This document shows positions 51,752-60,019 of a stretch of 64,000 bases of DNA, in pieces. Source of the DNA: JAXGYV01 sp040772045 (GTDB taxonomy: Bacteria; Actinomycetota; Thermoleophilia; UBA2241). The stretch is from the NCBI GenBank assembly GCA_040772045.1, contig JAXGYV010000001.1:186001-250000 (forward strand). Reading direction: 5' to 3'. Below the pieces are notes generated by a model. The model was not told where the DNA came from and did no database searches. It saw only the letters and a list, made by a program, of their open reading frames with translations. The translations under genes and the position numbers were made by a program. Position 1 is the stretch's first letter, and every line of letters starts with the position of its first letter.

Positions 51752-53106
51752 GAGCCTCCCCGTGGCCGCTGTGTCTCGCGGCGCACACGCGCCACGAAGA
51801 AACCGCTCGTCCCATGCGACGACGGGAGCGTCAGCAGAGCGCCGCCGCGCTCGGGATGTACGAAGCGCGGGTGCTCCGCACCCAGATCGTCGAGCCGCCA
51901 ACCCCCGCCGCGGAGCAAGTCGTCGAGTACGGCGATTGTCTCGGCCCTGGTGATGGTGCACACGGAGTAGGTGAGCACGCCGCCGGGTCGTACCAAGGCG
52001 GCGGCGCGACGCAGCAGCCGCCGCTGCAGGCCGGCGAGCCGCTCCACATCGTTCGGGGAACGCCGCCAGCGCAGATCGGGACGCGAGGCTAGCGTGCCCA
52101 GGCCGCTGCACGGTGCGTCGAGCAGCACGGCGGCGAACGCCTCATTGAGGCTCGCCGGCAGTTCGAGCACATCGGCGAGCAGCGCCTCCACCTGCGGCGC
52201 TCGCAAGCGCCGTGCCGTGGCCCGCAGTTCCTCGACGCGGCGCGCGTCCTCGTCTACGGCCAGCACGCGCGCCCCAGGCACGGCGGCGGCGAGCTGCGTG
52301 GCTTTGATCCCTGGAGCGGCGCAGAGGTCGGCGACCGCGTCGCCCGAGCGAACCGCCCCAGCGGCGACCATACCCGCGAGCTGCGAGCCCCGTGACTGCG
52401 GTGTCACCAGACCCTCGCGAAAGGCGGCGGTGCGCTCTACGGATGGCCCGCTCTGTACCGCCAGGGCGAGGGAGAAGTCCTCCGCCGCGGTGGTATGCAC
52501 ACCCTCGAGAGCCAGCCGCGCTACCGCCGCCTCAGCCTGACCGACCAGCGTATTCACCCGCAGGCAGCGCTCGGGCGGCGTGTTGTTGGCCCGCAGCAAG
52601 GCGCTTGCCGCCTCGTGCCCGAGCTCGTCGATCCACAGCCGCACGAGCCACTCGGGATGCGACCACCGTACGGCCAGCGAAGCCGGATCCTCGCCTGCCC
52701 CCGCCGCCTCTAGCAGCGTCCGACCAGTGGCAGCCACCGTGCGCAGTACCGCGTTGACGTAGCCCCGCGTGCCTCTTCCCCGCCGCGCCACCAGAGTCAC
52801 GCTCTGATCCACGGCGGCGTGGGCGGGCACGCGGTCCAGGTACAGAAGTTGGTAGGCTCCGAGCCGCAGCGCGGTTAGTACGGCCGGCGCGACGGAGCGC
52901 AGCGCCGGCTTTGAGCAACTCCGCAGCACGGCATCGATGCTGTTACGCCGTCGCAGCGTGCCGCTGACCAGCTCCAGGGCGAGAGCACCATCACGCTCCT
53001 CGAGCGCGCTCAGCTCGGGTGCCGCCGCGAGCGAGAGATCGGTGTGCGTTTTGGAGGAGGCGGCACGGAGCAGGACAACGTAGGCGGCGCCGCGCGCCGG
53101 GCTCAC
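51748..53106 (-). CDS. rsmB: 16S rRNA (cytosine-967-C5)-methyltransferase
   Basis: RsmB methylates C967 of 16S rRNA. The start is GTG 53106, overlapping the fmt stop (GTGA); the upstream open frame belongs to the fmt region. The 452-residue protein has the N-terminal NusB-like RNA-binding domain (RGAAYVVLLRAASSKTHTDLSLAAA; VPAHAAVDQSVTLVAR). The Rossmann methyltransferase has VADLCAAPGIKATQLAAAVPG, LLDAPCSGLGTL and the catalytic Cys in TYSVCTITRAE. It lies in the order priA-def-fmt-rsmB-rpe, typical for Actinobacteria. Confidence 0.96.
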   Translation of the reverse strand: MSPARGAAYVVLLRAASSKTHTDLSLAAAPELSALEERDGALALELVSGTLRRRNSIDAVLRSCSKPALRSVAPAVLTALRLGAYQLLYLDRVPAHAAVDQSVTLVARRGRGTRGYVNAVLRTVAATGRTLLEAAGAGEDPASLAVRWSHPEWLVRLWIDELGHEAASALLRANNTPPERCLRVNTLVGQAEAAVARLALEGVHTTAAEDFSLALAVQSGPSVERTAAFREGLVTPQSRGSQLAGMVAAGAVRSGDAVADLCAAPGIKATQLAAAVPGARVLAVDEDARRVEELRATARRLRAPQVEALLADVLELPASLNEAFAAVLLDAPCSGLGTLASRPDLRWRRSPNDVERLAGLQRRLLRRAAALVRPGGVLTYSVCTITRAETIAVLDDLLRGGGWRLDDLGAEHPRFVHPERGGALLTLPSSHGTSGFFVARVRRETQRPRGGS

Positions 53107-53993
53107 CTGCTGGTGAGCCATCGTCCGGCGCCGCGCAGGTACTCGGCCGTGGTCATGCGCCGGCCGCCAGGCGCCTGCAACTCCAGCACCTCCACCCACC
53201 CGTCGGCGGCGGGAAGCAGCAGACGCTCGCCAGGTCCCTCTTCGGACGGCTCAGCACATGCTCGCGCTCGCCACACGGTGAGCTCGCGGCCGGCGATGGT
53301 GAGGCGTGCACCCACCCACGGTGCGAGAGCGCGAACGGTGTCGACCACGGTTTGCGCCGGCTGCTCCAGATCTAGGACACGGTCTTCCTTGCTTATCTTG
53401 GCCGCGTAGCTCGGCTGGCCCTGCTGCTCGCGCCAGCGAATGCTGCCATCCTCTACCGCGGCCAAGGTGGCGAGCAGGCTATCGCACGCCGGACCCGCCA
53501 GCAGCTCGTAGGCGCACCCCGCATCGGCCTCACGGGGCACATCCACCCAGCGCAGATCGCCGACGGGCCCTTCATCCACGCCCGCCGTCATGCGCAGCGT
53601 GGTCACCCCTAGACGTGTCTCGCCAGCCATGAGAGCGCGTTCCACCGGCGCCGCGCCGCGCCAACGCGGCACCGGCGAAGGGTGTACGACGACCGTGAGT
53701 AACGCCTCGAGCACCGGCTCACGCACGATCTCTCCGTGCGCGCAGACCACGAGCGCCTCCGCGCCGCGCGCGTGCACCTCAGCCACGAGACCGCACCCCA
53801 TGCGCCCCGGCTGGAGCACCTCTAAGCCGTGACGCTGAGCCACTTCCTTGACCGCCGTGGGTTGCGGATGGCCGTGCCGGCCACGCGGCTTGTCGGGGCG
53901 GGTGATGACGACCTCCGGGCGCGCTTCGCGCCGCAGCAGCTCCACGAGCACGAGCGCCCCGAAACAATGAGTACCGGCGTAGGCGAAGCGCAT
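53103..53993 (-). CDS. fmt: Methionyl-tRNA formyltransferase with altered active site
   Basis: Fmt formylates initiator Met-tRNA. The 296-residue protein aligns over its length: MRFAYAGTHCFGALVLVELL, TRPDKPRGRH, then VVVHPSPVPRWRGAAPVERALMAGE, AGVDEGPVG and the C-terminal domain (YAAKISKEDRVLDL). In E. coli the catalytic trio is Asn106, His108 and Asp144. His104 and Asp140 are here, but the Asn position is Val102, and the usual SLLP is SPVP. AYG is also AHG. The gene stays in its operon with def and rsmB, so it is probably expressed. Activity as a formyltransferase is uncertain. Confidence 0.88.
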   Translation of the reverse strand: MRFAYAGTHCFGALVLVELLRREARPEVVITRPDKPRGRHGHPQPTAVKEVAQRHGLEVLQPGRMGCGLVAEVHARGAEALVVCAHGEIVREPVLEALLTVVVHPSPVPRWRGAAPVERALMAGETRLGVTTLRMTAGVDEGPVGDLRWVDVPREADAGCAYELLAGPACDSLLATLAAVEDGSIRWREQQGQPSYAAKISKEDRVLDLEQPAQTVVDTVRALAPWVGARLTIAGRELTVWRARACAEPSEEGPGERLLLPAADGWVEVLELQAPGGRRMTTAEYLRGAGRWLTSR

Positions 53994-54065
53994 CAGCCGC
54001 GGGCCCTCCCCCCCGCTCGGTCCTCGATGGTGGTGCTCGTTAGCGAGAGATGCACGCGCGACTCG

Positions 54066-54644
54066 CTACCGTAGCGCGCTCTCCCGCAGCTCGCGCAGTG
54101 CCCGAGCGCGCTCGCCACGGCTGGTGCGCTGCAGAATGAGAATGCCGTCGAGGTGATCTACTTCGTGCTGGATCACCCGTGCCTCCATGCCCTCCGCCGC
54201 GAACGTGAGGCGAGAGCCGGTGAGGTCGTTGGCCTCGACGCGCACCGTCAGCGCGCGCTCTACCGGCACGGTAACGTCCGGCACGCTGAGACAGCCCTCG
54301 TCGCAGGTTTCCGTCTCCTCCGACCGCCAGGTAATCACCGGGTTTACGAGCGTTCGTGGCCCGTCTTCGCCCGCCTCGTACACGATGAGTCGCCGCACCA
54401 CACCCACTTGTGGCGCGGCCAGCCCGACGCCGGGCGCAGCTTGCATGACGCGGATCATGCGTCGCGCGAGCGCCGCCAGCCGGTCGTCGAATACGGTGAC
54501 CGTGCCCGCCTGTTCGCGCAGCACAGGATCGCCAACCGTGCGGATTTCGCGTCGTGCGGCCTGCTGGCGCCGCTCTTGCGCCTCGGCCGCCCGCTGCCGT
54601 TTGCTCCGTATCTTTGTGTCTGTGTTCGCCATAGCACCGCTCAT
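54066..54644 (-). CDS. def: Peptide deformylase
   Basis: Def removes the formyl group from new proteins. The 192-residue protein has the three family motifs: GVGLAAPQVG, EGCLSVP (metal-binding Cys) and QHEVDHLDG (metal-binding His pair with catalytic Glu). An unusual basic N-terminal extension of about 35 residues (KIRSKRQRAAEAQERRQQAARREI) precedes the first core strand. It begins at ATG 54644, one base after the priA stop. A second ATG four codons later is possible. Confidence 0.96.
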   Translation of the reverse strand: MSGAMANTDTKIRSKRQRAAEAQERRQQAARREIRTVGDPVLREQAGTVTVFDDRLAALARRMIRVMQAAPGVGLAAPQVGVVRRLIVYEAGEDGPRTLVNPVITWRSEETETCDEGCLSVPDVTVPVERALTVRVEANDLTGSRLTFAAEGMEARVIQHEVDHLDGILILQRTSRGERARALRELRESALR

Positions 54645-54645
54645 G

Positions 54646-56967
54646 TTAGAACCAGGCGGGCTCCACGTCGACCACGAGGCGCACGTCCTTGGCCTGCAAG
54701 TGCGGCTGCACCCGCCCGGTCATGCTCGTCAGAGTACCTACGGTTTTCCCTATTTGCGTACTCTTAATCAGCAGCCGGCTGGCGTACCGGCCGCGCTCGC
54801 GCCAGAGTGGACCCGGTCCTACCACCTCTTCCCCATCCGTGAGTGACCGGCGAACGGCCTGTGCGACGTACGCGGCGGCTCTGCCGGCCTTCTCGGCGCT
54901 CGGCGAAGAGGCTTCCAGGACCACGAGCGTAGTGGCCGGCGGATACCCGAGTGCTCCGCGGCGCTCTAGCTCGCTGGCGTAGAATGCCTCGTCTTCCCCA
55001 GCGGCGGCCAGCACGATCGGACGCGCCTCGGGATTCAGCGTCTGCACGATCACCCGGCCGGGCTGTTCCCCCCGTCCGCTGCGCCCGCCGACCTGAATGA
55101 GCATGGCGAACGTGCGTTCTTCGGCGCGAAAGTCGGGGAAGTACAGCGAGAGGTCGGCGTTCACTACACCAACCAAAGTGACGTCCGGAAAGTGATGGCC
55201 CTTGGCGATCATCTGCGTGCCCACCAGCACGCGCGGCCCGGGCGACGCGAAGCGTTCCAGCACCGCGCGCAACCGGTGGTAGGACGCGGCCACATCGCTG
55301 TCCAAGCGCAGCAAGTCGACCCCCGGCAGCAGCCCGGCGATCTCCGCCTCCAGACGTTCCGTACCCACACCGTGCCGGCCGACGTCGACGCTGCCACAGG
55401 CCGGACAGGTGTGAGGCGCCAGCTCACGCCGTCCACACGTGCGGCACCGTAGTTCGCGGCCCGCGCGTACCAGGCTCAGAGCCACATCGCAGCGGTCGCA
55501 CGTCCAGGTGTGTCCGCAGTGAGCGCAGGAGACCGACGTGGCCAGCCCACGGCGGTTCAGGAACAGGATGGCCTTTTCTCCCGCCTCGACAGTGCGGATG
55601 AGGGCTGTGCGCAAGGGGTCGGAGAGGGCCGTGTGCACGTCGCGCAGATCCACCACCTCCAGGCGCGGCGGCAACGTGCCATCGACGCGCCGCGTGAGGT
55701 CGACGTGCACGGGCGCGAGCGCCCACGTCTCCACACTCGGGGTGGCCGACCCGAACACGACCGCCGCCCGGCAGGCGAGCGCGCGCCAGCGAGCCACGGT
55801 GCGCGCGTCGTACCGAGGCTCGCTCTCCTGCTTATACGACGCGTCGTGTTCCTCGTCGACGACGATCAACCCCAGGTCGCGCAGCGGAGCGAACACCGCC
55901 GAGCGCACTCCGACCACGATGCGTGCCTCACCAGAGGCCGCCGCCCGGTAGGCAGCTAGACGCTCCCCCGCCGAAAGACCCGAGTGCACCACTGCCACCC
56001 GCTCGGCGGGGAATCGCGCCCGTACCCGGGCGAGGGTCTGGCCGGTGAGGCCAATCTCGGGCACCAGGAAGAGCACCGACCGGCCGCGGCTAAGCGCGGC
56101 CGCGGCCGCGCGCAGGTAGACCTCGGTCTTACCGCTGCCGGTCACCCCGTGGAGCAAGACCTCGCCCCCGTCCCGCAGCGCGCGGGACACTGCCTCGAGC
56201 GCCGTGCGCTGCTCGTCCCGCAGGGGCGGAGCGGGGCTGGCCGGCTGGGGCGCGAGCGCACAAGTGCCAGGCGGCGCCTCAATGAGGGCGCCGGCCGCGA
56301 GGAGGCTGGTTAGCGCTGTGCGCGCCACTCCAGCCTCCTTGGCCAGCGTCCGTTCATCGCAGCTCCCCAGCGTGGCGGTGAGCTCCAACGCGGCCTTCTG
56401 GCGGGCGCCCATTCTGGTGGGCCGTCCGGGGCCGACGACGAAGCAGCGCGGCTCGCGCTCTGGCTCGGTGAGCCGCAGTCGATAGACCACTTCGATCCAA
56501 CCCTCGCGGCGCCCTGCCGCCAGATCGCGATCGGCGCGCAGCGCACCGCGCACCGGCACGTCATCCGCGTAGATGGCGAGGTCGGCGCGGCCAGCCTGCC
56601 ACGCCGCGTGCCCGGCCGCCGTGAGCACGGCGGTCCGTTCCAGCCGCAGGGCGGCGGCCGGCGGCGCGATCAGCGTGAGCGCGCCGCCCAGTGACGTGAT
56701 GTAGTGCCGGGCGAGCCGCCCGGCCACCTCCACGAGCTCGCCGGGCACGGGCGGAAGGTCGATCAGATCGCGAAGTTCCAGGGCACGGTCGGCATGCGGA
56801 CTGGTGAGTGCCGTGCCCACCACAACGCCCAGAACAACCTGGGATCCCAGCGGCGCCGCCACCAGACTACCAACCACCACGCGCTCGGCGAGGCGCGGTG
56901 GAATCAGGTAGTCAAACGGCTCCGCAAAGGCACGTGTGCGGATGAGTGGTACGACGGCCGCGTACAC
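54646..56967 (-). CDS. priA: Primosomal protein N' (PriA helicase)
   Basis: PriA restarts stalled replication forks. The 773-residue protein has an N-terminal 3'-end-binding domain (VPLIRTRAFAEPFDYLIPPRL), a winged-helix region and a helicase core. The core carries Walker A LLHGVTGSGKTEVYL, DEEH in VVDEEHDASYKQE and FGSATPSVET. Two Zn clusters lie in CAHCGHTWTCDRCDVAL and CRTCGRRELAPHTCPACGS, and the C-terminal motifs TQMIAKGHHFPDVTLVGVVNAD and GGRSGRG follow. All eight cysteines and the ATPase motifs are present, unlike the shortened PriA of some high-GC Actinobacteria. GTG start. Confidence 0.97.
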   Translation of the reverse strand: MYAAVVPLIRTRAFAEPFDYLIPPRLAERVVVGSLVAAPLGSQVVLGVVVGTALTSPHADRALELRDLIDLPPVPGELVEVAGRLARHYITSLGGALTLIAPPAAALRLERTAVLTAAGHAAWQAGRADLAIYADDVPVRGALRADRDLAAGRREGWIEVVYRLRLTEPEREPRCFVVGPGRPTRMGARQKAALELTATLGSCDERTLAKEAGVARTALTSLLAAGALIEAPPGTCALAPQPASPAPPLRDEQRTALEAVSRALRDGGEVLLHGVTGSGKTEVYLRAAAAALSRGRSVLFLVPEIGLTGQTLARVRARFPAERVAVVHSGLSAGERLAAYRAAASGEARIVVGVRSAVFAPLRDLGLIVVDEEHDASYKQESEPRYDARTVARWRALACRAAVVFGSATPSVETWALAPVHVDLTRRVDGTLPPRLEVVDLRDVHTALSDPLRTALIRTVEAGEKAILFLNRRGLATSVSCAHCGHTWTCDRCDVALSLVRAGRELRCRTCGRRELAPHTCPACGSVDVGRHGVGTERLEAEIAGLLPGVDLLRLDSDVAASYHRLRAVLERFASPGPRVLVGTQMIAKGHHFPDVTLVGVVNADLSLYFPDFRAEERTFAMLIQVGGRSGRGEQPGRVIVQTLNPEARPIVLAAAGEDEAFYASELERRGALGYPPATTLVVLEASSPSAEKAGRAAAYVAQAVRRSLTDGEEVVGPGPLWRERGRYASRLLIKSTQIGKTVGTLTSMTGRVQPHLQAKDVRLVVDVEPAWF

Positions 56968-57020
56968 GTCCTGCCTTCTTTTTCCGCGCCCTAGCTCTCA
57001 GCGCGCGCTGGCGCAGGGAC

Positions 57021-58232
57021 TCAGTCGAGCCCAGCCTCCCGGCGCAGGAGCTCCGCCTTGTCCGTGCGCTCCCAGGTGAAATCGCGGTCGTGACGGCCAA
57101 AGTGGCCGTACGCGGCCGTCTTGCGGTAGATCGGGCGACGCAGATCCAGATCGCGAATAATGGCCGCCGGCCGCAGGTCGAAGTGAGCCCGCACAAGCTC
57201 TTCGATGGCCCCCAGCGGGATCTTCTCCGTGCCCTGGCAATCGACCATGATAGACGTCGGGTGGGCTACACCGATCGCGTAGGCCACCTGGAGGAGGCAG
57301 CGCTCGGCGATGCCAGCGGCCACGATGTTCTTGGCCACGTAGCGGGCGGCGTACGCACCGGAACGGTCCACCTTACTGGGATCCTTACCCGAGAATGCGC
57401 CGCCGCCGTGAGGAGCCGCGCCGCCATAGGTATCGACCACGATCTTGCGCCCCGTGAGGCCGGCATCGCCCATGGGGCCCCCGATCACGAACTTGCCGGT
57501 GGCATTGACGAACGTGATCTCCTCGAGCTTGGACGAATCGTAGAGCTCTTTCGGCAGGATGGGCTCTACCACATGCTCGAGGAGGTCGGGCTTGATGAGC
57601 GTCTCCACATCGATGCCGTTGGCATGCTGCGCGGCGAGCACGATGTTCGTGATCTCGACCGGCTTGCCGCCTTCGTACCGTACCGTGACCTGGGACTTGC
57701 CATCGGGTCGCAGGTAGGGCAGTACGAGCGCCTTACGCACTTCGCTGAGGCGCCGCGCGAGCTTGTGCGCGAGCGCGATAGGCAGCGGCATGAGCTCCGG
57801 CGTTTCCGTACAAGCGAAGCCGAACATCATCCCCTGATCGCCCGCCCCCTGCAGGTCGAGCACGTCTTCATCGTTCACGTCGGTGCGCGTCTCGAGGGAG
57901 TGATTGACTCCTTGCGAGATGTCGGGCGACTGCTCGTGCACGGCGACCAGGACGCCGCAGGTCTCGTAGTCGAAGCCGTACTTGGCGCGTACATAGCCCA
58001 CATCGCGTACTGTTTCGCGCACGATGGTGGGGATGTCGACGTAGGTCTCCGTGGTGATCTCCCCCGCCACCATGACCGTGCCTGTGGTCACCAGGGTCTC
58101 GCAGGCCACACGCCCGTACGGATCGTCCCGGAAGATCGCGTCCAGGATGGCATCCGATATTTGGTCGGCGAGCTTGTCCGGGTGACCTTCGGTTACCGAC
58201 TCCGAGCTGAAGAGGAAGCTTTTGGCGTCCAC
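57021..58232 (-). CDS. metK: S-adenosylmethionine synthetase
   Basis: MetK makes S-adenosylmethionine from methionine and ATP. GTG 58232 with AGGAGGTAGT just upstream is the start. The 403-residue protein has FSSESVTEGHPDKLADQISDAILD, QGAGDQGMMFGFA and the P-loop-like GGGAFSGKDPSKVDRS. VAYAIGVAHPTSIMV and AAYGHFGRHD complete the set. In Actinobacteria metK normally follows coaBC; here it begins the metK-priA-def-fmt-rsmB-rpe block. Confidence 0.98.
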   Translation of the reverse strand: MDAKSFLFSSESVTEGHPDKLADQISDAILDAIFRDDPYGRVACETLVTTGTVMVAGEITTETYVDIPTIVRETVRDVGYVRAKYGFDYETCGVLVAVHEQSPDISQGVNHSLETRTDVNDEDVLDLQGAGDQGMMFGFACTETPELMPLPIALAHKLARRLSEVRKALVLPYLRPDGKSQVTVRYEGGKPVEITNIVLAAQHANGIDVETLIKPDLLEHVVEPILPKELYDSSKLEEITFVNATGKFVIGGPMGDAGLTGRKIVVDTYGGAAPHGGGAFSGKDPSKVDRSGAYAARYVAKNIVAAGIAERCLLQVAYAIGVAHPTSIMVDCQGTEKIPLGAIEELVRAHFDLRPAAIIRDLDLRRPIYRKTAAYGHFGRHDRDFTWERTDKAELLRREAGLD

Positions 58233-58251
58233 ACTACCTCCTGAGAGAGCA

Positions 58252-58325
58252 CCCGGCAGCGCCGGGAGTACGAGCGACGGGGGGCACAAGCGGGGAGTCT
58301 ACCAGACGGCCTCCCACGGCTCCAA
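58252..58325 (-). promoter_or_regulatory. metK promoter and leader hairpin
   Basis: TTGGAG (58320-58325) and TAGACT (58296-58301) are 18 bases apart. The predicted leader contains a 6-bp perfect hairpin CCCGGC-GCT-GCCGGG (58252-58266), 20 bases before the GTG and just before the ribosome site. I looked for SAM riboswitch blocks and found none; the leader is too short (about 60 bases). Confidence 0.55.
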
Positions 58326-58350
58326 AACGGACGCGGGATCGTCTGCCGGG

Positions 58351-59367
58351 CTAGTGACGCTGAATGCGATCCTCCGCCGTCGGCTCGCGCGTCATAAGCG
58401 CGCGCACGCAGTCCGGCGCGCTGCGCCCGTGCTCGAGCGCCTGATAGACGTTCTCGGTCACGGGCATCTGCACGCCGAGGTTACCAGCCAGGTCGTGGAG
58501 CGCATAGGTAGTTGGGATGCCCTCCACGACCTGCTCGATGATCCCCTGCAGCTCCGCCGGTGCGTGCCCGCGCGCCAGCAGCTCGCCCGCCCTGCGGTTA
58601 CGGCTGTGCTGCGAGGTGCAAGTAGCGATCATGTCGCCGATACCGGCGAGGCCCGCGAACGTCTCGAACTGCGCCCCCAGGCGAGAGCCCAGCCGGGCGA
58701 CTTCGGCGAGGCTCCGCGTGATCAGGCTGGCGCGGGTATTATCGCCGTAGCCGAGCCCGTCGGACATGCCCACGGCGATGGCGATGGGGTTCTTCGCCGC
58801 ACCACAGAACTCGACACCCGCCACGTCGGCGTTGCGATAGACGCGGAACGTGTCGCTGGTGACCGCCCTCTGCAGCGCCCGCGCGACGCGGTCGTCCGCG
58901 GCCGCCACGACCGTGGCCGACGGCATGTCGCGCGCCACCTCTTCGGCGTGGTTGGGCCCCGAGAGCACGGCCGCCGCCGAACCGGTCTCCTCGGCGATAA
59001 TTTCGGTCGGGCGGCGCACCGTGCGCAGCTCCAGCCCCTTAGCTAGGGAGAGCTGCAGCGCCGCCCGCGGCCGCCGTGGAGCCACCCAAGCGGCCACCTG
59101 CCGCACAGCCTGCGTGGGGACCGCGTAGACGACCACCTCCACACCGTGCAAGTCCGCGTCGCCGATGGCCGCGAAACCGATGCCCTCGGGGATCGCGACG
59201 CCGGGCAGGAAGTGCTCGTTCACCCGGCGCGCGGTAAGCCGTGCTGCCTCCTCGGCCGTCTGCGTCAAGATAGTGACGTGATGCCCGTTACGGCACAGCA
59301 GTCGCCCGAACGCCGTACCCCAGCTCCCCGAGCCGATCACGGTAATCCGCAACGCCTCACCGTCCAT
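58351..59367 (-). CDS. gpsA: Glycerol-3-phosphate dehydrogenase [NAD(P)+]
   Basis: GpsA reduces dihydroxyacetone phosphate to glycerol 3-phosphate for membrane lipids. ATG 59367 with AAAGGAG nine bases upstream is the start; the frame upstream is in plsY. The 338-residue protein has ITVIGSGSWGTAFG, LSLAKGLEL and SGPNHAEEVARDMPSATVVA. The catalytic Lys is in CGAAKNPIAIAVGMSDGLGYGDNTRA, and AGIGDMIATCTS follows. It acts one step before PlsY, encoded next to it. Confidence 0.97.
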   Translation of the reverse strand: MDGEALRITVIGSGSWGTAFGRLLCRNGHHVTILTQTAEEAARLTARRVNEHFLPGVAIPEGIGFAAIGDADLHGVEVVVYAVPTQAVRQVAAWVAPRRPRAALQLSLAKGLELRTVRRPTEIIAEETGSAAAVLSGPNHAEEVARDMPSATVVAAADDRVARALQRAVTSDTFRVYRNADVAGVEFCGAAKNPIAIAVGMSDGLGYGDNTRASLITRSLAEVARLGSRLGAQFETFAGLAGIGDMIATCTSQHSRNRRAGELLARGHAPAELQGIIEQVVEGIPTTYALHDLAGNLGVQMPVTENVYQALEHGRSAPDCVRALMTREPTAEDRIQRH

Positions 59368-59383
59368 TCCGCTCCTTTCCGCA

Positions 59384-60019
59384 TCAGCGAGGCGGTGCCG
59401 GCGATGCACCCTTCCTCGACGACCAGGCCAGTCTCGGCTCGCGCCCCTGCAGCAACCGCCGGATATTGGCGTGGTGCGCCAGGATCACCGCGAGCCCAAT
59501 CACCAGAGCCGCCACACGGTAGGCGAGCGGGTACGGCAGGAGCCACGCGGCCAGGGGAAAGGTGATCGCGGCAGTCAGCGAGGCAGCACTCACGATACGC
59601 ACCGTCAGCAGCACCAGCAGCCACACAGCCAGGACTACCAGGAAAACTTGCCACATTAAGCCGAGGACCATCCCCGCTCCGGTAGCTACCCCCTTGCCCC
59701 CACCGCCGCGGAGGAAGATGGATCTCATGTGGCCGAGCACTGGCATAGCACCGACGACCACCGCGAGCCAGGGATCGAACAGCAGGCCGGCCGCTAGCGC
59801 TGGCGCGAACCCCTTCAGCACGTCGCAGATCAGGACGATGAGCGCCGCTCGCTTGCCGAGGACACGGAGCACGTTCGTGGTGCCTACGTTGCCGGAGCCA
59901 TGCTGGCGCACATCCACGCCATAGAATCCCCTGCCGACCAGCAGGCCGAAGGGGACAGCACCTGCCAAGTAGCCCCCCACGGCGAGCAGAACGGCCGCGA
60001 TGGTCAGTGATTGGCTCAC
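59384..60019 (-). CDS. plsY: Acyl-phosphate:glycerol-3-phosphate acyltransferase
   Basis: PlsY transfers an acyl group from acyl phosphate to glycerol 3-phosphate at the membrane. GTG 60019 overlaps the der stop (GTGA). The 211-residue protein has five or so transmembrane helices and the three motifs: GSGNVGTTNVLRVLGKRAAL, GHMRSIFLRGGGGKGVATGAG and HHANIRRLLQGREPRL. With gpsA next and plsC at the right edge, three steps of phosphatidic acid synthesis lie close together. Confidence 0.96.
   Translation of the reverse strand: MSQSLTIAAVLLAVGGYLAGAVPFGLLVGRGFYGVDVRQHGSGNVGTTNVLRVLGKRAALIVLICDVLKGFAPALAAGLLFDPWLAVVVGAMPVLGHMRSIFLRGGGGKGVATGAGMVLGLMWQVFLVVLAVWLLVLLTVRIVSAASLTAAITFPLAAWLLPYPLAYRVAALVIGLAVILAHHANIRRLLQGREPRLAWSSRKGASPAPPR

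Noticed and set aside
58233..58350. SAM riboswitch before metK
   Set aside because: The leader is only about 60 bases from the predicted start and lacks the SAM-I, SAM-II or SAM-IV core blocks; only a simple hairpin is present.
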